A DNA stretch of 64,000 bases. Origin: Globisporangium splendens. Its lineage: Eukaryota; Oomycota; Peronosporomycetes; Pythiales; Pythiaceae. Positions within the stretch are counted from its first letter, which is position 1; the number at the start of each line of letters is the position of its first letter. A model generated the notes under the pieces. The model ran no database searches. It was given only the letters and a program-made list of their open reading frames with translations, and was not told the origin of the DNA. Of the stretch, positions 10,594 through 22,782 are shown piece by piece. The stretch is taken from assembly GCA_006386115.1 (NCBI GenBank), contig VFIW01000002.1:248001-312000 (forward strand), given 5' to 3'. Both the position numbers and the translations under genes were made by a program.

Positions 10594-13500
10594 ATGGCGG
10601 GAGGAAAGGAGTTGGTCGCGGGCACCAAATGCTACGTGCCGGACGACCAGTTCGTGTGGCTTCCGGCGCAGATCGTACGCGAAGAGAAGAGCAACGATCC
10701 ATCCAAGCCCGAGAAGACCGTCGTGCTGAAGGTGTTCCCGGCGAATACGGTGGCGCAGGGCGATGGCGGATCTCCGCCGTCATCTTCGAACGCGTATCAA
10801 GAGCGCGTGATGGATTTTAACGACAAGAACGTGAAGGCGCTGATGAAGAGTCTGCAGTTGGAGTCGTTGCCGTACCAGAACGAGGATCTCGGTGAATTCG
10901 GGATTGAAGACATGATCGCGCTCAATTATTTGCATGAAGCCGCGATCCTGTACAACGTGAAGAAGCGATTTCTCAAGAGGTTGCCGTACACGTACACGGG
11001 GGATATCTGTATCGCAGTGAACCCGTACCAGTGGCTTCCTGAGCTCTACGCCGAGGATATCCATGCCCAGTATCTTACGAAGAATCGCGACGAGCTGCCT
11101 CCTCATGTGTATGCGACGTCTGTCGCGTCGTACAACGATATGAAGCGCAATGCAGTGAACCAGTCGATTCTGGTGAGTGGCGAGTCCGGCGCAGGCAAAA
11201 CGGAGACGACGAAGATTCTGATGAACCATTTGGCATCGATTGCCGGTGGGCTGAACGATAACACGATCAAGAAGATCATTGAAGTCAACCCGCTCTTGGA
11301 ATCGTTCGGCAATGCCAAAACCGTTCGCAACGACAACAGTAGTCGTTTTGGGAAATTCACGCAGCTTCAGTTCGATAAAGCTGGCATCCTCGTCGGCGCC
11401 AGGTGCCGAACGTATTTGCTCGAGAAAACGCGAGTCATCCATCATGAATCGCCAGAGCGGAATTACCACATCTTTTACCAGATTCTGGAGTCAACCAGTG
11501 CTCCAAAGTGGTACCTGGACAACTCCAAGTCGTACACATACACTGGCGACAACACAGCGATGAAGATTGAAGGTATCTCGGACGAAGCTCACTTCGAGAG
11601 AACGAGAACTGCTCTTGGGCTGATCGGACTCAGTTATGAAGAGCAGGAAGTGCTGTTTGAAGTGTTGGCGGGTATCTTGCATTTGGGCGAAATCAAGATT
11701 AACAAGAAGAACGGAAACGACGAAGAAGCTGTGATCGCTCCGAATGATCCAGCGGCCGTATCGACCACAGCGCTGTTTGGTATCTCCGTGGAAGACCTTG
11801 AAACTGCGTTGTGCTCTCGAAAAATTGCTGTGTCTGGCGAGATTCTGAAGAAACACCTTCGTAAAGAGCAAGCCGAAGAATGCCGTGATGCTCTGGCAAA
11901 GGCTACCTATTCGAACATTTTCGATTGGTTGGTGTCCGTGATCAATGCCTCGCTTGAGAATGACAAGAAGATGCGCAATCACGTGGGCATTCTCGATATT
12001 TTCGGTTTCGAGCACTTCAAGCACAACTCGTTCGAACAATTCTGTATCAACTACGCGAACGAGAAATTGCAGCAGAAATTTACGCAGGATGTGTTCAAGA
12101 CCGTTCAGCTTGAATATGAAGCCGAAGGAATCATCTGGAGTCACATTGATTTTGCAGATAACCAAGATGTGATTTCGATCATTGAAGACCGACTGGGCAT
12201 TATTTCGCTGTTGAACGATGAAGTGATGAGACCGAAGGGAAACGACGAGTCGTTGGTGTCAAAGCTCGCGTCAATTCACAAGGAAGACAAACACGTGATT
12301 GAGTTTCCTAGAACGTCGAGAACCCAGTTTACGATCAAGCACTATGCCGCAGCAGTCACGTACGAATCGCTGGGATTTCTGGAGAAGCACAAAGACGCAC
12401 TGCTTCCTGATCTCTCAGATTTGATGCGCAGCTCGTCCAAATCTTTCCTATGCGACATCTTTGCAGCTAAGGGGGGTGAAGCTGAAAGCAGCGCCGCAAA
12501 ACTGCCTCAAAGTGGAAGCGCAAGAAGAGGAGGAGGGCGAGCAGCTGGTGGTGCGCTGTCGGTAGCGAATGTTGGCACGCAGTTCAAGGATAACCTGAAT
12601 GAGCTCATGACCAGCATCCGTCAAACCAAGGTTCACTATGTACGCTGCATCAAACCAAACCAAAATAAGAGCCCTCATGAGATGGATCAACCTATGGTCG
12701 TGGCGCAGCTGCGGTGTGCTGGTGTGATCGAAGCTATTCGAATCTCTCGCGTTGCGTATCCGAATCGCCATCTTCTCGAAGAATTGCTCGATAAATTTTG
12801 GGTGTTTGACAAGCACAGGAAGACCGACGTATCTCTTGCTGACAGATGCCAGACGGTGATGGAAAAGATGAGTTTCTCCAAGCCTACCCAGTATCAAATC
12901 GGTCGCACGCGAATCTACTTTCGTTATGGTGTGCTGGAAGAAATGGAAGAAAGGAAGGCAGTGATATTAGATGCCGAGGCGAGACGTGTTCAGCACTTGA
13001 TGCGAGGATTCTGCGAAAGACTGAAGTACCTGCGAAAGCTACGAGCGATTATCAAGCTTCAGGTATATACTCTCAACTATTTGAGGATAACTTTTACGCG
13101 AGTACTGACAAAATGGCTAACTGTGTCGTGGTTGTAGTCTGTTGCACGCTGTGTGGTGATGATGAACCGGTACAACTCGTTCATGAATGCGCTCACAGTT
13201 CTTCAGGCGCGTTGGCGCGGATACCAAGGTCGCCTTATCGCGATACGTGCTAAGAAGACGAAAAGTGCTATCACGATTCAGAGACACATCCGTGGTTTTG
13301 TCAAACGGTAAGTTCTTGTCTGTGAATGTTTCTTGTTGTAGCTTGGTCACATTACTTTTTCTTACATTCTTTTTGTTGATTACAAGAAAACAATTCATGG
13401 AAAAGCGCAAGAGCGTCGTGAAAACACAGGCTTTCGTTCGGATGAAAATTCAGCGTCAAAAGTATCAGCTAATGCTTTCAGACAAGAAGGTTCAAGACAA

Positions 13501-14824
13501 CATCGCATCTCAGTTGCAAGATCTTCAGTCTCGCCTCCATGATGAACAGAGACGCAATGCTGAACTCAAAATGGAGCGCGATTCCAACCACCGAGACAGT
13601 CTCTTATTTAACGAAACGAACGGGGCTCGATCTCGTGGTAAATCGACTGCCCACCTCTGGATGGCAGATGCCGATGATATCATTGGCCAACTCAACGGCG
13701 AAGCAACTCGACTACGAAAGAAAAATGACGAGCAAAGAGCTCGGAATACCTTGCTGAAGAACGAGATCGAAAAGCTCAAGAATGAAAAGGAAGTGATCGC
13801 AGCGAATTATCACGTCAAGATTCGTCAATTTGAAGATTTGGTACAGAAATCGCTTATCTGGATATGTTTTGCCACTCAGTTTACATCATCACTGACGATT
13901 TGATGCTTCTTTCTACAGATTCGTGAAAAGGACAAAAAGCTGGCGGCTGCTGAGCAAGAAGTCGCAAAGCTGCGTCAACGCACAGGTTCTACAGCTCCTC
14001 CTCACTCTTTAGAGCGACAGAAATCAATGGGAAGTGGGCACCGAAAGTCAATTTTCCGTACGTTGGGCTCAAAGAAAGATTCGGCTAATGGATCAGGGGA
14101 TTATCACGGGGACTACAATCGAGGTTCAATGGCTGTCCATGCGACTCTTGCACAGAAATCAGCGGATACAGCTCAATTTCTCAAGAATTCAGCTCGACGT
14201 ATGTCTCGACCGAAGTTCTGGGGAAACGGTGGTGATGATGACAGCGATCGATTGTCCGACGGAGCTGAAGTTGGCGGGCGCAAATCACTTCTACAAGAAG
14301 TTGGCGCGGCGGGAGTAGGAGCAATGACCAGTTTGAAGGGCAGGCTCAGTGCTGTGAAGGGTAAATACTACGGCGACGGGATGGCAGATCAACTAGGGCG
14401 TCCGGGAACAGAAGGGAACATCAACGGGGGGTTTAACCTCGATGCAATGCCCGAGGCACCTCTTCCACCCGGATGGGAAGCTCGACTCTCCCGTTCCAAG
14501 GGCAAAGTTTACTTTTGCAACCCGTCGCTGAAGCTTACACAATGGGATCGACCTACGGTGGAATCGTTGAAAGCAAAGAAGCAAGCCGCTGCAGCTGCCC
14601 AGCGGGCTCGAAAGTAAGTGAGCAGGTTTGTTTTGACGTGTTCATTGGGGGTAATGACTCGAACTCTACCGATTAAATGCTGTATGTTGAGCAGAGAGTC
14701 ACAAGTGCACAGTCCAGTTCGAGAGTCAATCGGTACGTCCTGCTCAATGTGCACTTGTGTTGACGATCCTTTGGCTAACTAACGTCATATCATTGTTCCA
14801 ATTGCAGAAGAAGGTCAAATATAG
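10594..14824 (+). CDS. Myosin heavy chain with IQ motifs, coiled coil and C-terminal WW domain
   Basis: Six exons join in phase: 10594-13062, 13138-13307, 13387-13840, 13919-14613, 14695-14732 (a 38-nt micro-exon) and 14808-14824, giving 1280 aa. Residues 10-55 form the N-terminal SH3-like subdomain; 70-790 are the motor with P-loop GESGAGKTE, switch I NDNSSRFGK and switch II DIFGFE. An alanine/glycine-serine insert (about residues 630-655) sits near the actin-binding loop. IQ motifs follow (VQHLMRGFCERLKYLRK, LQARWRGYQGRL, IQRHIRGFVKR), then a short coiled coil (about 935-1020), a basic serine-rich region and a WW domain, PPGWEARLSRSKGKVYF then TQWDRP. The motor residues are intact, so it should be an active ATPase binding calmodulin-like light chains. 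The WW domain probably recruits proline-rich cargo. Class not assigned. Confidence 0.92.
14688..14759 (+). promoter_or_regulatory. Interleaved inverted repeats around the myosin micro-exon
   Basis: TGAGCAG (14688-14694, overlapping the 3' splice site) pairs with CTGCTCA (14740-14746), and CACAAGTGCACA (14700-14711, inside the micro-exon) pairs perfectly with TGTGCACTTGTG (14748-14759, in the next intron). The order a-b-a'-b' is that of an H-type pseudoknot in the pre-mRNA and would occlude both splice sites of the 38-nt exon. A role in splicing is inference. Confidence 0.4.
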
Positions 14825-14960
14825 GCGGTTTCTGCAGAATCCCTCACCAATTCTGTCGAAACAATATCGATGAAGGAGAGCACATTGATCTAAACCCGCA
14901 TAGAAAGCACAAGCAAAATATTGAGTTAGCGCTTGTCGAAGACGAACCAAGTATGTATAT

Positions 14961-17900
14961 TCATGTGCAAATTTTGAGGCTACTGCTAGTAAAACTCTTA
15001 GTATCCGTTTGGGCGTGCTCCATCGTATGGAAAGTATCGGGCGAAAATCCTGGTTGCTCGTTTGCCGCTTGCTCGTAGCATTGGCGACAGCAATACGTAT
15101 CTTCCTGGGCATTCCAGAGAGCAGCAAACCGTTCGACCTTACAGGTGCCACAAAGTCGACACTCGTCCGGTTTCTCCCAAGTTTGAAGCATCCGAAGCGG
15201 GTTGTAGAAGAAATGCTCACCTGCAAACACCTCATTAGCATTCGGCTCTAGTTCCTGTCGCGATAAAACAGCTGATAAGATGCAAAGCAAGGTCAATCGA
15301 ACGTACCGATCGTGGAGTCTTCAATGAGAAACCATTGGTCGGGGTACTCGAGTTCTTCGGATCCAAGTCCAAACGGCTTCCGGAGCGATTTCTCACCGCT
15401 GAATGTGTTGCGATACACTGCCGTTTGCTTTTTGGCATCGAAATCCTTGATAAACAGCGCGCGGATCTCTTGGCGAAGGATTTTTCGTGCGGCAAACATT
15501 CGGAAAGCGCATTGTACTCGAATTGTGCTCTTCTCACGACGCACGCGTTCTTCAGCGTTCTCTTTCATCTGATCAAGCAGACCGTTTTCCAGTAATGGCA
15601 AGTACTAAACTCAGCATGAAGGTATATGTGCTTGTGAAGACTCACCGCTCGCTCTTCTTCCTCTTCGTCCAGTTTGTTTAGGAAAGCTGCTTCGGCGTTA
15701 CGCCAATCGTCTTCCGCCTAGACAAGCATGTGAATTTGATCAGCAACGAATGCACGGACAAAGAACCCCGCGCAAGGTCAGCAGCAAAGCAGCAATACCA
15801 GTTTTCGCTCGTTTTCCTGCTCTTCAGCGACGATCTCGAGCTGAGCGCGCTCTTCGAGTTCTCGCTTTGGAATCGCCACGCTCGAGGATTTGTATTTGGC
15901 TGAAAGAACTTTTTCGCGCTCCTTGATGCTGCGCTTGAGCTGCTGTTGTAGCTGTTTCCACTCGCCCGGTTCGTCCAGCAAGAGCACCTGCGACACAAAA
16001 AGCTTCTTCTGGGCTTGTTCCGCGATTCGAGCCTCCCACTCCCGCTGGAGCTGTTCGTACGCAGCAGCGCATTGCAGCTTGATCTGCGCCTTTCGGTCGT
16101 CGCGCGCTTGTTTGAACGCTTCCCATTGTCGTTGGCGCCGAAGTTGGATAACCTTTTGCTTCTCGCGGTTGTCGATTTGCTTGCGTTTCTTCCGGTACTC
16201 CGCGTCTTCGCGCAATTTGTTGTACGCCTTGGTGACGTCGTGGCGATAGCGTCTCGCGGCGCGGATAGCGTTTTCCGCGTTCTTGTTCATCTCGTGCTCG
16301 AATTTGCGTCGCAAGAAGGCTTCTTCGAGAGTACGGCGCTCGCGTTTCTCGCGCACAAGGCTATGGAAAAAGCGCTGCAGACGTCTCGCCATGTGCTCGC
16401 GAACGTGTGCGCGGAATGCGTCGCACTCACGCTGCAAATTCGCCACCTCCAAGTAGTAGTACGCCAAGAGTCTGGTTCGTGTGACGATGCGGCCCCGGCG
16501 TCCGCGATACACACGCTGGATGCGGATCGCGAGCTGGTTGCGCTTTTTCAGATCCTTCAAGAACTTGACGAAGTGCGATCGCATGCGGAACGCGCCTTGC
16601 ACTTTGATCGCTGCCTGCACGAGTTTCCACTGCTCCTCACCGGCGCAACGCCCCAAATATCCTCGGAACGTGCGCTGGATCTCGATCACCGCGATACTCG
16701 CGATCGCATGGTGCTTCAACTTGTGGAATGCCCACATGCGCTTGACTCGCGCTAACTTGTCGCATGTCTCCATCATGCGCTGCCTTGTGCGTTTGCGTAT
16801 GCGTGCGAGTTGAGTCCAGATGAAGAAGCAATTGCGAAGTGCGCGCGTCGCGTGGAGGTGCCGCAACCGCTTGATCACGCGAATGTTGTGCTCGCGCTTA
16901 CGGTGGCGAAACACAAGGTCCCGGTAGACTGGACTCGCGAGTTCGTCCAAGTAGCTCGTGTGCGGCGTCGCGCGCTCCAAGCATGCGCGCAGAGGAGGCT
17001 GCTGGAGAAGCGCCTGAAAGCGGCGATAGTTCATGCGGGACGACGATCCGATTGCAGACAACAGCAACTCGACTGCATGACGGATTTACAAACGCAAGGG
17101 TATTGCTTCAAGATGAGACTGAGGAGGTATCATAAAGCGAAGTCACACTCCTGCTATGACTCGCTCGCTCCGAGACGAACCGCGTCGCTGCATGGTTGCG
17201 CAGGAAATGCGTGAGGATCTGCACGACGTGGCTACCGTCGACGGTGTCGGTGTCTCTCCGTTCGAGGAATCCGCTCGACGCGAACATGCTGAACGTCCAC
17301 TTGAGATGCTCCTTCATGGGCACCAACGGTTCCTGAAACATGTGCAGCGCCGAGAGCAGCAGCCGCCAGTTGACGCACGCGTGACCGCCATCCTGCTGTG
17401 GAACACGCTCAAACGTGTACTGCATGCTCTCGAGATGGCGACAGAGTTCAGTTTCCTCGTGACGCAGTTTCCGACGCACGCCGTCGTCCACGCCGCAAAT
17501 GGTGCGCAGCACACTCACAAACCTCGCTTTCGTCACCATGTCGTGCGGGGACGCGCGATAGAAGCGCTCGTACAGCGCGCGATCGTCGCCAGCGATTCGG
17601 ATCGCGTGGAAACTCGGCATCGCAAGCAGTTTGTGCTGATTCCAACACAACAGAATGGAGAAAGCCCTCAATCAGCACCAACATGATCAAGCCATTAACA
17701 GCAGCATTTTGACATACGAGTGTGAAAGCCTCGCTCCATTTGCGCTTGTGGAATTTTTCGAGGGTAGCGTTCGTTGACACCAGCAGCACGTGCAAGTCCA
17801 CGCTCCAGCGGTCGGGCTCCTGGTTGGTTCCATTTGCTGCAGGCGCATGACCGTCCTGAGTCTGAGCGACTATTTGAACAGCGACGCCTTCATTGTTGCT

Positions 17901-18137
17901 GTCATTGTGATCATCGCTATCACTTGCTGGATGGTCGAGTACGGGTGCTTGAGCGCTCTCCTGCGTCCATGAGATGCAGCGTAAGCGGTGCGTTAGACGA
18001 GAAGCAATTGCGACAGACGAGAGATCGAATTTGAAATGGTTGGTTAAACGCTTTGGATGGATTAGCAGAGGAACATGCAGTGGATGAACACAAGGTTGGA
18101 GCCAACTAACTATACACAGTTGTCGCCTCATCCTCAT
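14961..18137 (-). CDS. IQ-motif/coiled-coil protein with C-terminal WW-like and cysteine-rich region
   Basis: At least five exons on the minus strand: about 18137-17700, 17671-17140, 17063-15800, about 15720-15655, 15604-15305 and 15285-14961. The first two junctions are approximate. The N-terminal part resembles an EF-hand/regulatory helix region (VLRTICGVDDGVRRK, LLSALHMFQEPLVPM). The middle holds three IQ motifs (IEIQRTFRGYLGR, IKVQGAFRMRSHF, IRIQRVYRGRRGR) and a long charged coiled coil. Another IQ-like helix (IRVQCAFRMFAARK) lies in the next exon. The tail has a WW-like half (FFYNPLRMLQTWEKP) and a paired-cysteine module, CRLCGTC then CCRQC, that may bind zinc. Calmodulin-binding scaffold is the likely role, perhaps axonemal or cytoskeletal. 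Product family not named. It converges on the myosin gene, 136 bp apart. Confidence 0.7.
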
Positions 18138-18209
18138 TGCTTGTTTCCAAAGACCAGAGCTCTGCCGTTATGAAACGACGAGCTTAGTCACACATGCAAG
18201 AAGACTCGC

Positions 18210-19794
18210 TTAACCCATGTGCAGCTCCACGGGCTTGCCCTGCTCGCCCATGATCTTCAGGTGGCGGAAGTGCGCAAGCAGCGCCTCCGTGAACGTCGGG
18301 AGCACGGTGTACTTGATGTTGTACTTCTTGCACACGTCGATGATGATCGGCGCGATGGCAGGGTAGTGGTACTGCGAGATGCCCGGGTACAGGTGGTGGG
18401 TCACTTGGTAGTTGAGCGCACCGCAGAGGAATGCCGCGAGAGGCGAACCATGCGCGTAGTCGACCGAGGACTTGACCTGCGAGATCGCCCACTCCTCGCC
18501 GATCTCCGTCGATGGCGCGGCGCCGCACGGGTAGTCGCACTCCGTCGAAACGTGACTCACCTGGAAGTTGAACGCCAAGTACCAGCCGGTCGTGAACTCC
18601 GCGAGCAGGAACACAGGCCAGAACGTCGATGGCGCGATCTTGAGCACCGTGAGCGGGATCCAGATACGGTAGAACGCCCAGAACGTCTTGGAGAGTAGCA
18701 GCTGGACCCAGTCCGAGATCGGGTGCGGGTTCACGCGCACAGGGCCGTTAGAGAGCGCGATGAACGTCTCAAAGATGTCCTGGATGCGGAACTTGAGGCC
18801 GAGCACGCCGTAGAGAGGAGGCAAGTAGATGTGCTGGAACTTGTACATTGGCAGCAACACCTATTGTACACATATAAAACACAAATAATCGTCAGCCAAA
18901 TGCCATAGACATTGCCACCAAGTCAACAAATCGTACCTGACGCTCGACAATACGACGCACGTCGCTCTTGAAGTTGACGGGGAGATCCGGGTCAGCACCC
19001 GCAACGTTTGTGTAGATGTGGTGGCCCACGACGTGCTGGTTCAGCCACGAGACCATGCTGGCGCCGGCGAACCAGTCCATGGCACCACGACCGATGATGT
19101 GCCACATCACAGGGCTGCTCGAGCACGCCGCGTGCGACGAATCGTGCATCACGTGAAGCAATGGGAGCGCCTGGAATGCGCCAAAGACCACAGCCCACGC
19201 GTACTGCAAGTAGATGTTGGTTGGGATGAGCTGGTTCATGCCCATGTACGCGAGCGCGGCGACGGCGAACACAAACACCATGCGCCAGAAGCCCGCGAAG
19301 CCCGCCTTCGGGTCCAGGTTGTTGGTCTTGAAGTACTCGGCCACGCGCTCCGAACATTCCTTGTAGAAGCCCGAGTCGGGCTTGAACACCGGAAACTCGT
19401 AGCCGCCCACGAGCTTGCCGATCTTGTACTTGCCGAGGATCTTATCGGCGCGGTTCGAGAACGGGTGGTACGAATCGAACGTGTCCGTGCACTCGCGGCC
19501 CGAGTGCAGCAGGATGAGCTCGCGACCGCCAGGGTGCTTGTCAGCCCACTCGGTCACGTCGTACACCTCGCCACGGATGATCACCCACGCACTCTTGCCC
19601 GTGTTGTGCTTGGCGACCTCCTGCCACGTAAACTCGTTGGCGCTCTTCGACGCCGCATCGGCAGGGACGGCGGCAGCTGCAGGCTTGCGCTCACGCAATT
19701 CCGATTCTACACAAGTAGAACGCAAGGTGATGAGTTCATCCAATGGAAGAACATGGAAGGTTGTTCGAAACGTACCAGTCGCGATCGGAGGCAT
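18210..19794 (-). CDS. Cytochrome b5-fused front-end fatty acid desaturase, delta-5 type
   Basis: Three exons, 19794-19776, 19706-18937 and 18860-18210, in phase, 479 aa. Residues 30-110 are a cytochrome b5 domain with heme motif HPGG. The desaturase domain has the three histidine boxes: HDSSH, HVVGHH and the front-end type QVTHH, where Q replaces the first H. These bind the di-iron centre. The protein is very like the delta-5 desaturase remembered from Saprolegnia (TWQEVA..HNT, VYDVTEWA, WLNQHVVGHHIYTN, ISQYHYPAIAP), so it should act in the ER membrane converting 20:3n-6 or 20:4n-3 acyl chains to arachidonate or EPA. Several membrane segments lie around residues 155-200 and 300-345. Delta-5 rather than delta-6/delta-4 specificity is by similarity only. 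A short first exon (19 nt) supplies MPPIAT. Confidence 0.93.
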
Positions 19795-20403
19795 CGTCGG
19801 TGCGTCAGTGGATCAGGGAGAGGGGAGGGGGATTCCGCGGGTGCTGCTGGTCCTTGTCTCTCTCGCGTGGGTCTCCTCGTGGCGGCGAATGCGAAAGTGG
19901 CGGTCGTGAGCGATGACATCGCGCCGCGCACTCGGGCGAGTCGATCATTCGGCCCTTCAGAATGCCTGGACGGAGATGGGCACAGTGGAAGAAAGCAAAG
20001 AAACAGTGGGTGGGTAGGGATGGCACCTTGTGATTAGAACAGAAGAGTCACTATACGGAGTGTATGGGAAGCACGCAGAGCCACTCGTGACTGTGGCGGT
20101 AGAAAACCGACCTATGTGTCGTGTGAACCCCTACCCCTGTAACACAATAACCTGTCAAAGAGAGTGAGTGATAGGTACATCATGTATTTATAGAGAGCTG
20201 AAACGGTTAAAGAGCAAATCAATGTAGAAGGGTATCGGTTTGTAGAGGCAATCTAAGCTGTTTCGAAGGTTTTATGGCACCAAGAAAGATCGAAGATCGC
20301 CATTATTGCCTTTCGTGTTTTGTCCGCGTAGCTATGCGTCCATCGTACAAAAAATCATGTCGAAATACCGGGATCTCTACCGGTACTTCAAATCAAAATG
20401 GCT
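19795..20403. other. Intergenic, desaturase 5' flank and PIGW 3' flank
   Basis: About 610 bp. It should hold the desaturase promoter (right of 19794, reading leftward) and the 3' UTR of the next minus-strand gene. No gene, repeat or clear motif was seen. Confidence 0.5.
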
Positions 20404-22662
20404 TCACAGTTTGATGCGGATGCACCAATGCTCCAACACACTCGCGACGATCGAGACCGCCAGCATGTACGCAGTCAGCACACTATTCGCTACGAGCGGA
20501 CTCGCTTCGATCGTGCGCATGCTGAGATTCACAGCCCCCGTCGCGAGATTCGCCTACATATGCATAATTATATAGAAACACGTATGCTCTCAGTTACGCA
20601 AGAGCGTTTGCAGCAGAAAGAGAAGACAAAGGAGACGTACCACGAGGAAGATGAACAACTGGTTGTGGCTGATGCCCTTGAACAGCAATGGCGTGCGCGG
20701 CAGCATGCTGACATACACAGATATATCAGATGCGATCTATAGAGAGAAGACTCGGATGAGGCAGAGAGAGAGTGTGGTACGCACCATACAACTTGGATGA
20801 CCGAGTACATCCCAAGGAGGAAGAAGGTCTCGGCCATGACCCACAGCACGTACGAGAAGTTTACCTACAATAAACACAAAAGCTCCCAGTCCGGAGATCA
20901 GTGCACATGCTTATCAACTACACACATGCAAGAGGACAGTGCGTGCTGCGCACCATTCGACGGGAGGGACGCGCAATGAGCCGCACGGAGACAAACGTCG
21001 CAACGACGAGGACGATCGTGAGCACTGTGAAGGAGAGCGCGAGCCAGCGCATGTTGCGCACGGCCTTGGCGCCGTTGCTCTCCATGTAACCGAAGGTCAC
21101 TTGGCCCGTGGACACAGCGAACATGTACAGCGACGTGTACCCGGCGAGACTCAGGATGCCCTCGCGGTTTTGCTCAAACAGCGTGTCGCGAGGTGCATAC
21201 AGAATGAAGTCTTCGCCGCCATCGTGCGTCAGATACAACTGATAGCCTAATACAGAGACAACGTGAGTATATTGTATGAGGATTAGAAACAATTAGATGC
21301 ATGACGTACCGATGATAATCGAGAGCGCGACGACGGGATTCGTGGTCCACTTGCCAAAGACTTGCAGGAACGAGTACGCCAGATAGACACCGCCGAGGGT
21401 GAAGTAGAAGTTCCAGTGCACACCGTACTCGGTCACATGTTCCTGGCATTTTTGTGGACAGATCTCAGTATATACGCAGCGTATCGTAAGCATGCAACAA
21501 AGCGACATACCTGATAGTTGACGCCTTTGACTGTCAGGAACCGCGCGGAGCCGAGAATGAGAATCAGTGCAATCGGCCGGACGAATGCGTACAGCTTTTG
21601 CCCAAAGCTGTGCTGACTCACGTGCCTATAAACATAAAGACACATCACCACAAAGTTGTACAGCATCAAAGTTAGCTTTTCATGAGCTGAGCGACTCTGC
21701 AAATGCATCTCCTTACCGCTTCTTGTCCGCCGCTGCTGGACGAGATTGACGTGCGTACGACGAGACGATCGCCGAGGACACGATGAAGGCACCCACACCA
21801 ATGTCCATCTTATATGGTCAACATTTTAGAAAATCACACAACCACAGAGCAGGCTTAGCAAAAGCAATGGCAGCAAGAAGCAAGCAGACAGCCACGTACG
21901 ACACTGAAACCAAACGTCTCGGTCTTCGCAAAGCGTCTTGGAAACACCGTGAAGTCCACCGCGAGGATCGCAAAAACGCTAAGCAACAGGATCAAAGCGT
22001 GTCCAACGGGTTGGTTAACCAGTGCCCACACAAAGCCGCAAATACATGCATGCATAGACAACATACGTGGAGTGCATGATCTGCGCGCGAAAGCACGTGA
22101 GGAACGGCAGTTCGCTGGAGAGCAGCTGGTTCATCTTCTCCTTGCGGCAGTGCTTGCTCACGTACTCACGCGCGTGCTTCCACGAGAGCAAGTTGAGCAC
22201 GAGCGCAAGCAAGTACACGCTCGCGAGCAGCGGCAGTGCCAGCTCCGCGTACGTGAACGCGACCATCGTCGGCATACCCAGCATCACAAACTCCACCAAG
22301 ATCGTCGTCAGCAGACTCTGCATAAGGCATGTACACACCACCATTAACATGAGCAGAGCCCCATACACACTGCTGTCATTGCGCTGACGCAGCAGCACTT
22401 ACGAAGTAGCCCGAGCCAACGGGGCGCAAGCCTGCGACCTCAAGGAGCAGCATCACTTCGGAGTAGAGCCATTGCGAGCCCTACAAACACACGCACTTTG
22501 TGTGAGATATACCGTCCCCTCCACTGCGCAACTCATATAGCAAATCGAACATGGACGCACAGGCATGATGGCGAAGACCGCGAACACCTCGCGCGCCGAC
22601 GTGCCATGCAGATCGGCCACGAACGCCTCCTTCGCGCGCTTGTACGCGTCGTCGTTGATCAT
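20404..22662 (-). CDS. PIGW: GPI-anchor inositol acyltransferase PIG-W/GWT1
   Basis: Eleven exons (22662-22561, 22480-22403, 22317-22067, 21978-21900, 21808-21717, 21625-21511, 21442-21310, 21246-20954, 20864-20785, 20707-20641, 20553-20404) all join in phase to 479 aa, close to human PIGW (about 500) and yeast GWT1. Signature blocks match: start KEAFVADLHGTS, LAVDFTVFPRRFAKTE, MDIGVGAF, EHVTEYGVHWNF, NREGILSLAGY, RRMVNFSYVLWV, HNQLFIFLV and ANLATGAVNLSM. About 12 hydrophobic segments indicate a multi-pass ER protein. It acylates the inositol of glucosaminyl-phosphatidylinositol, an early step in GPI anchor synthesis. The ATG at 22662 was chosen because it aligns with the family N-terminus; no in-frame ATG occurs just upstream. 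Divergent to the RWD gene, 120 bp apart. Confidence 0.95.
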
Positions 22663-22782
22663 CTTTGTGACTCGCACGTCATTGGGAAAAGACAGCAGCC
22701 GCAGACCATTTTAGCCAATCATAGGAACGTGTTGGTGAGATTCGACCAATGAACGCGCTGTAAGCCCTCAGTTCGCAACAAG
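22663..22782. promoter_or_regulatory. 120-bp bidirectional promoter PIGW/RWDD1-like
   Basis: The two start codons are only 120 bp apart on opposite strands, so 5' UTRs and both core promoters must fit or overlap here. It contains TTTTAGCCAATCATAGG, in which CCAAT is a plausible NF-Y-type box; that is inference from the motif alone. Confidence 0.45.

Noticed and set aside
10780..12165. Minus-strand frames of 224-229 codons inside the myosin motor
   Set aside because: Antisense to the P-loop and switch regions; no independent motif.
19018..20037. 339-codon plus-strand open frame across the desaturase
   Set aside because: Antisense shadow of the conserved desaturase exon, low-complexity RVH-rich composition.
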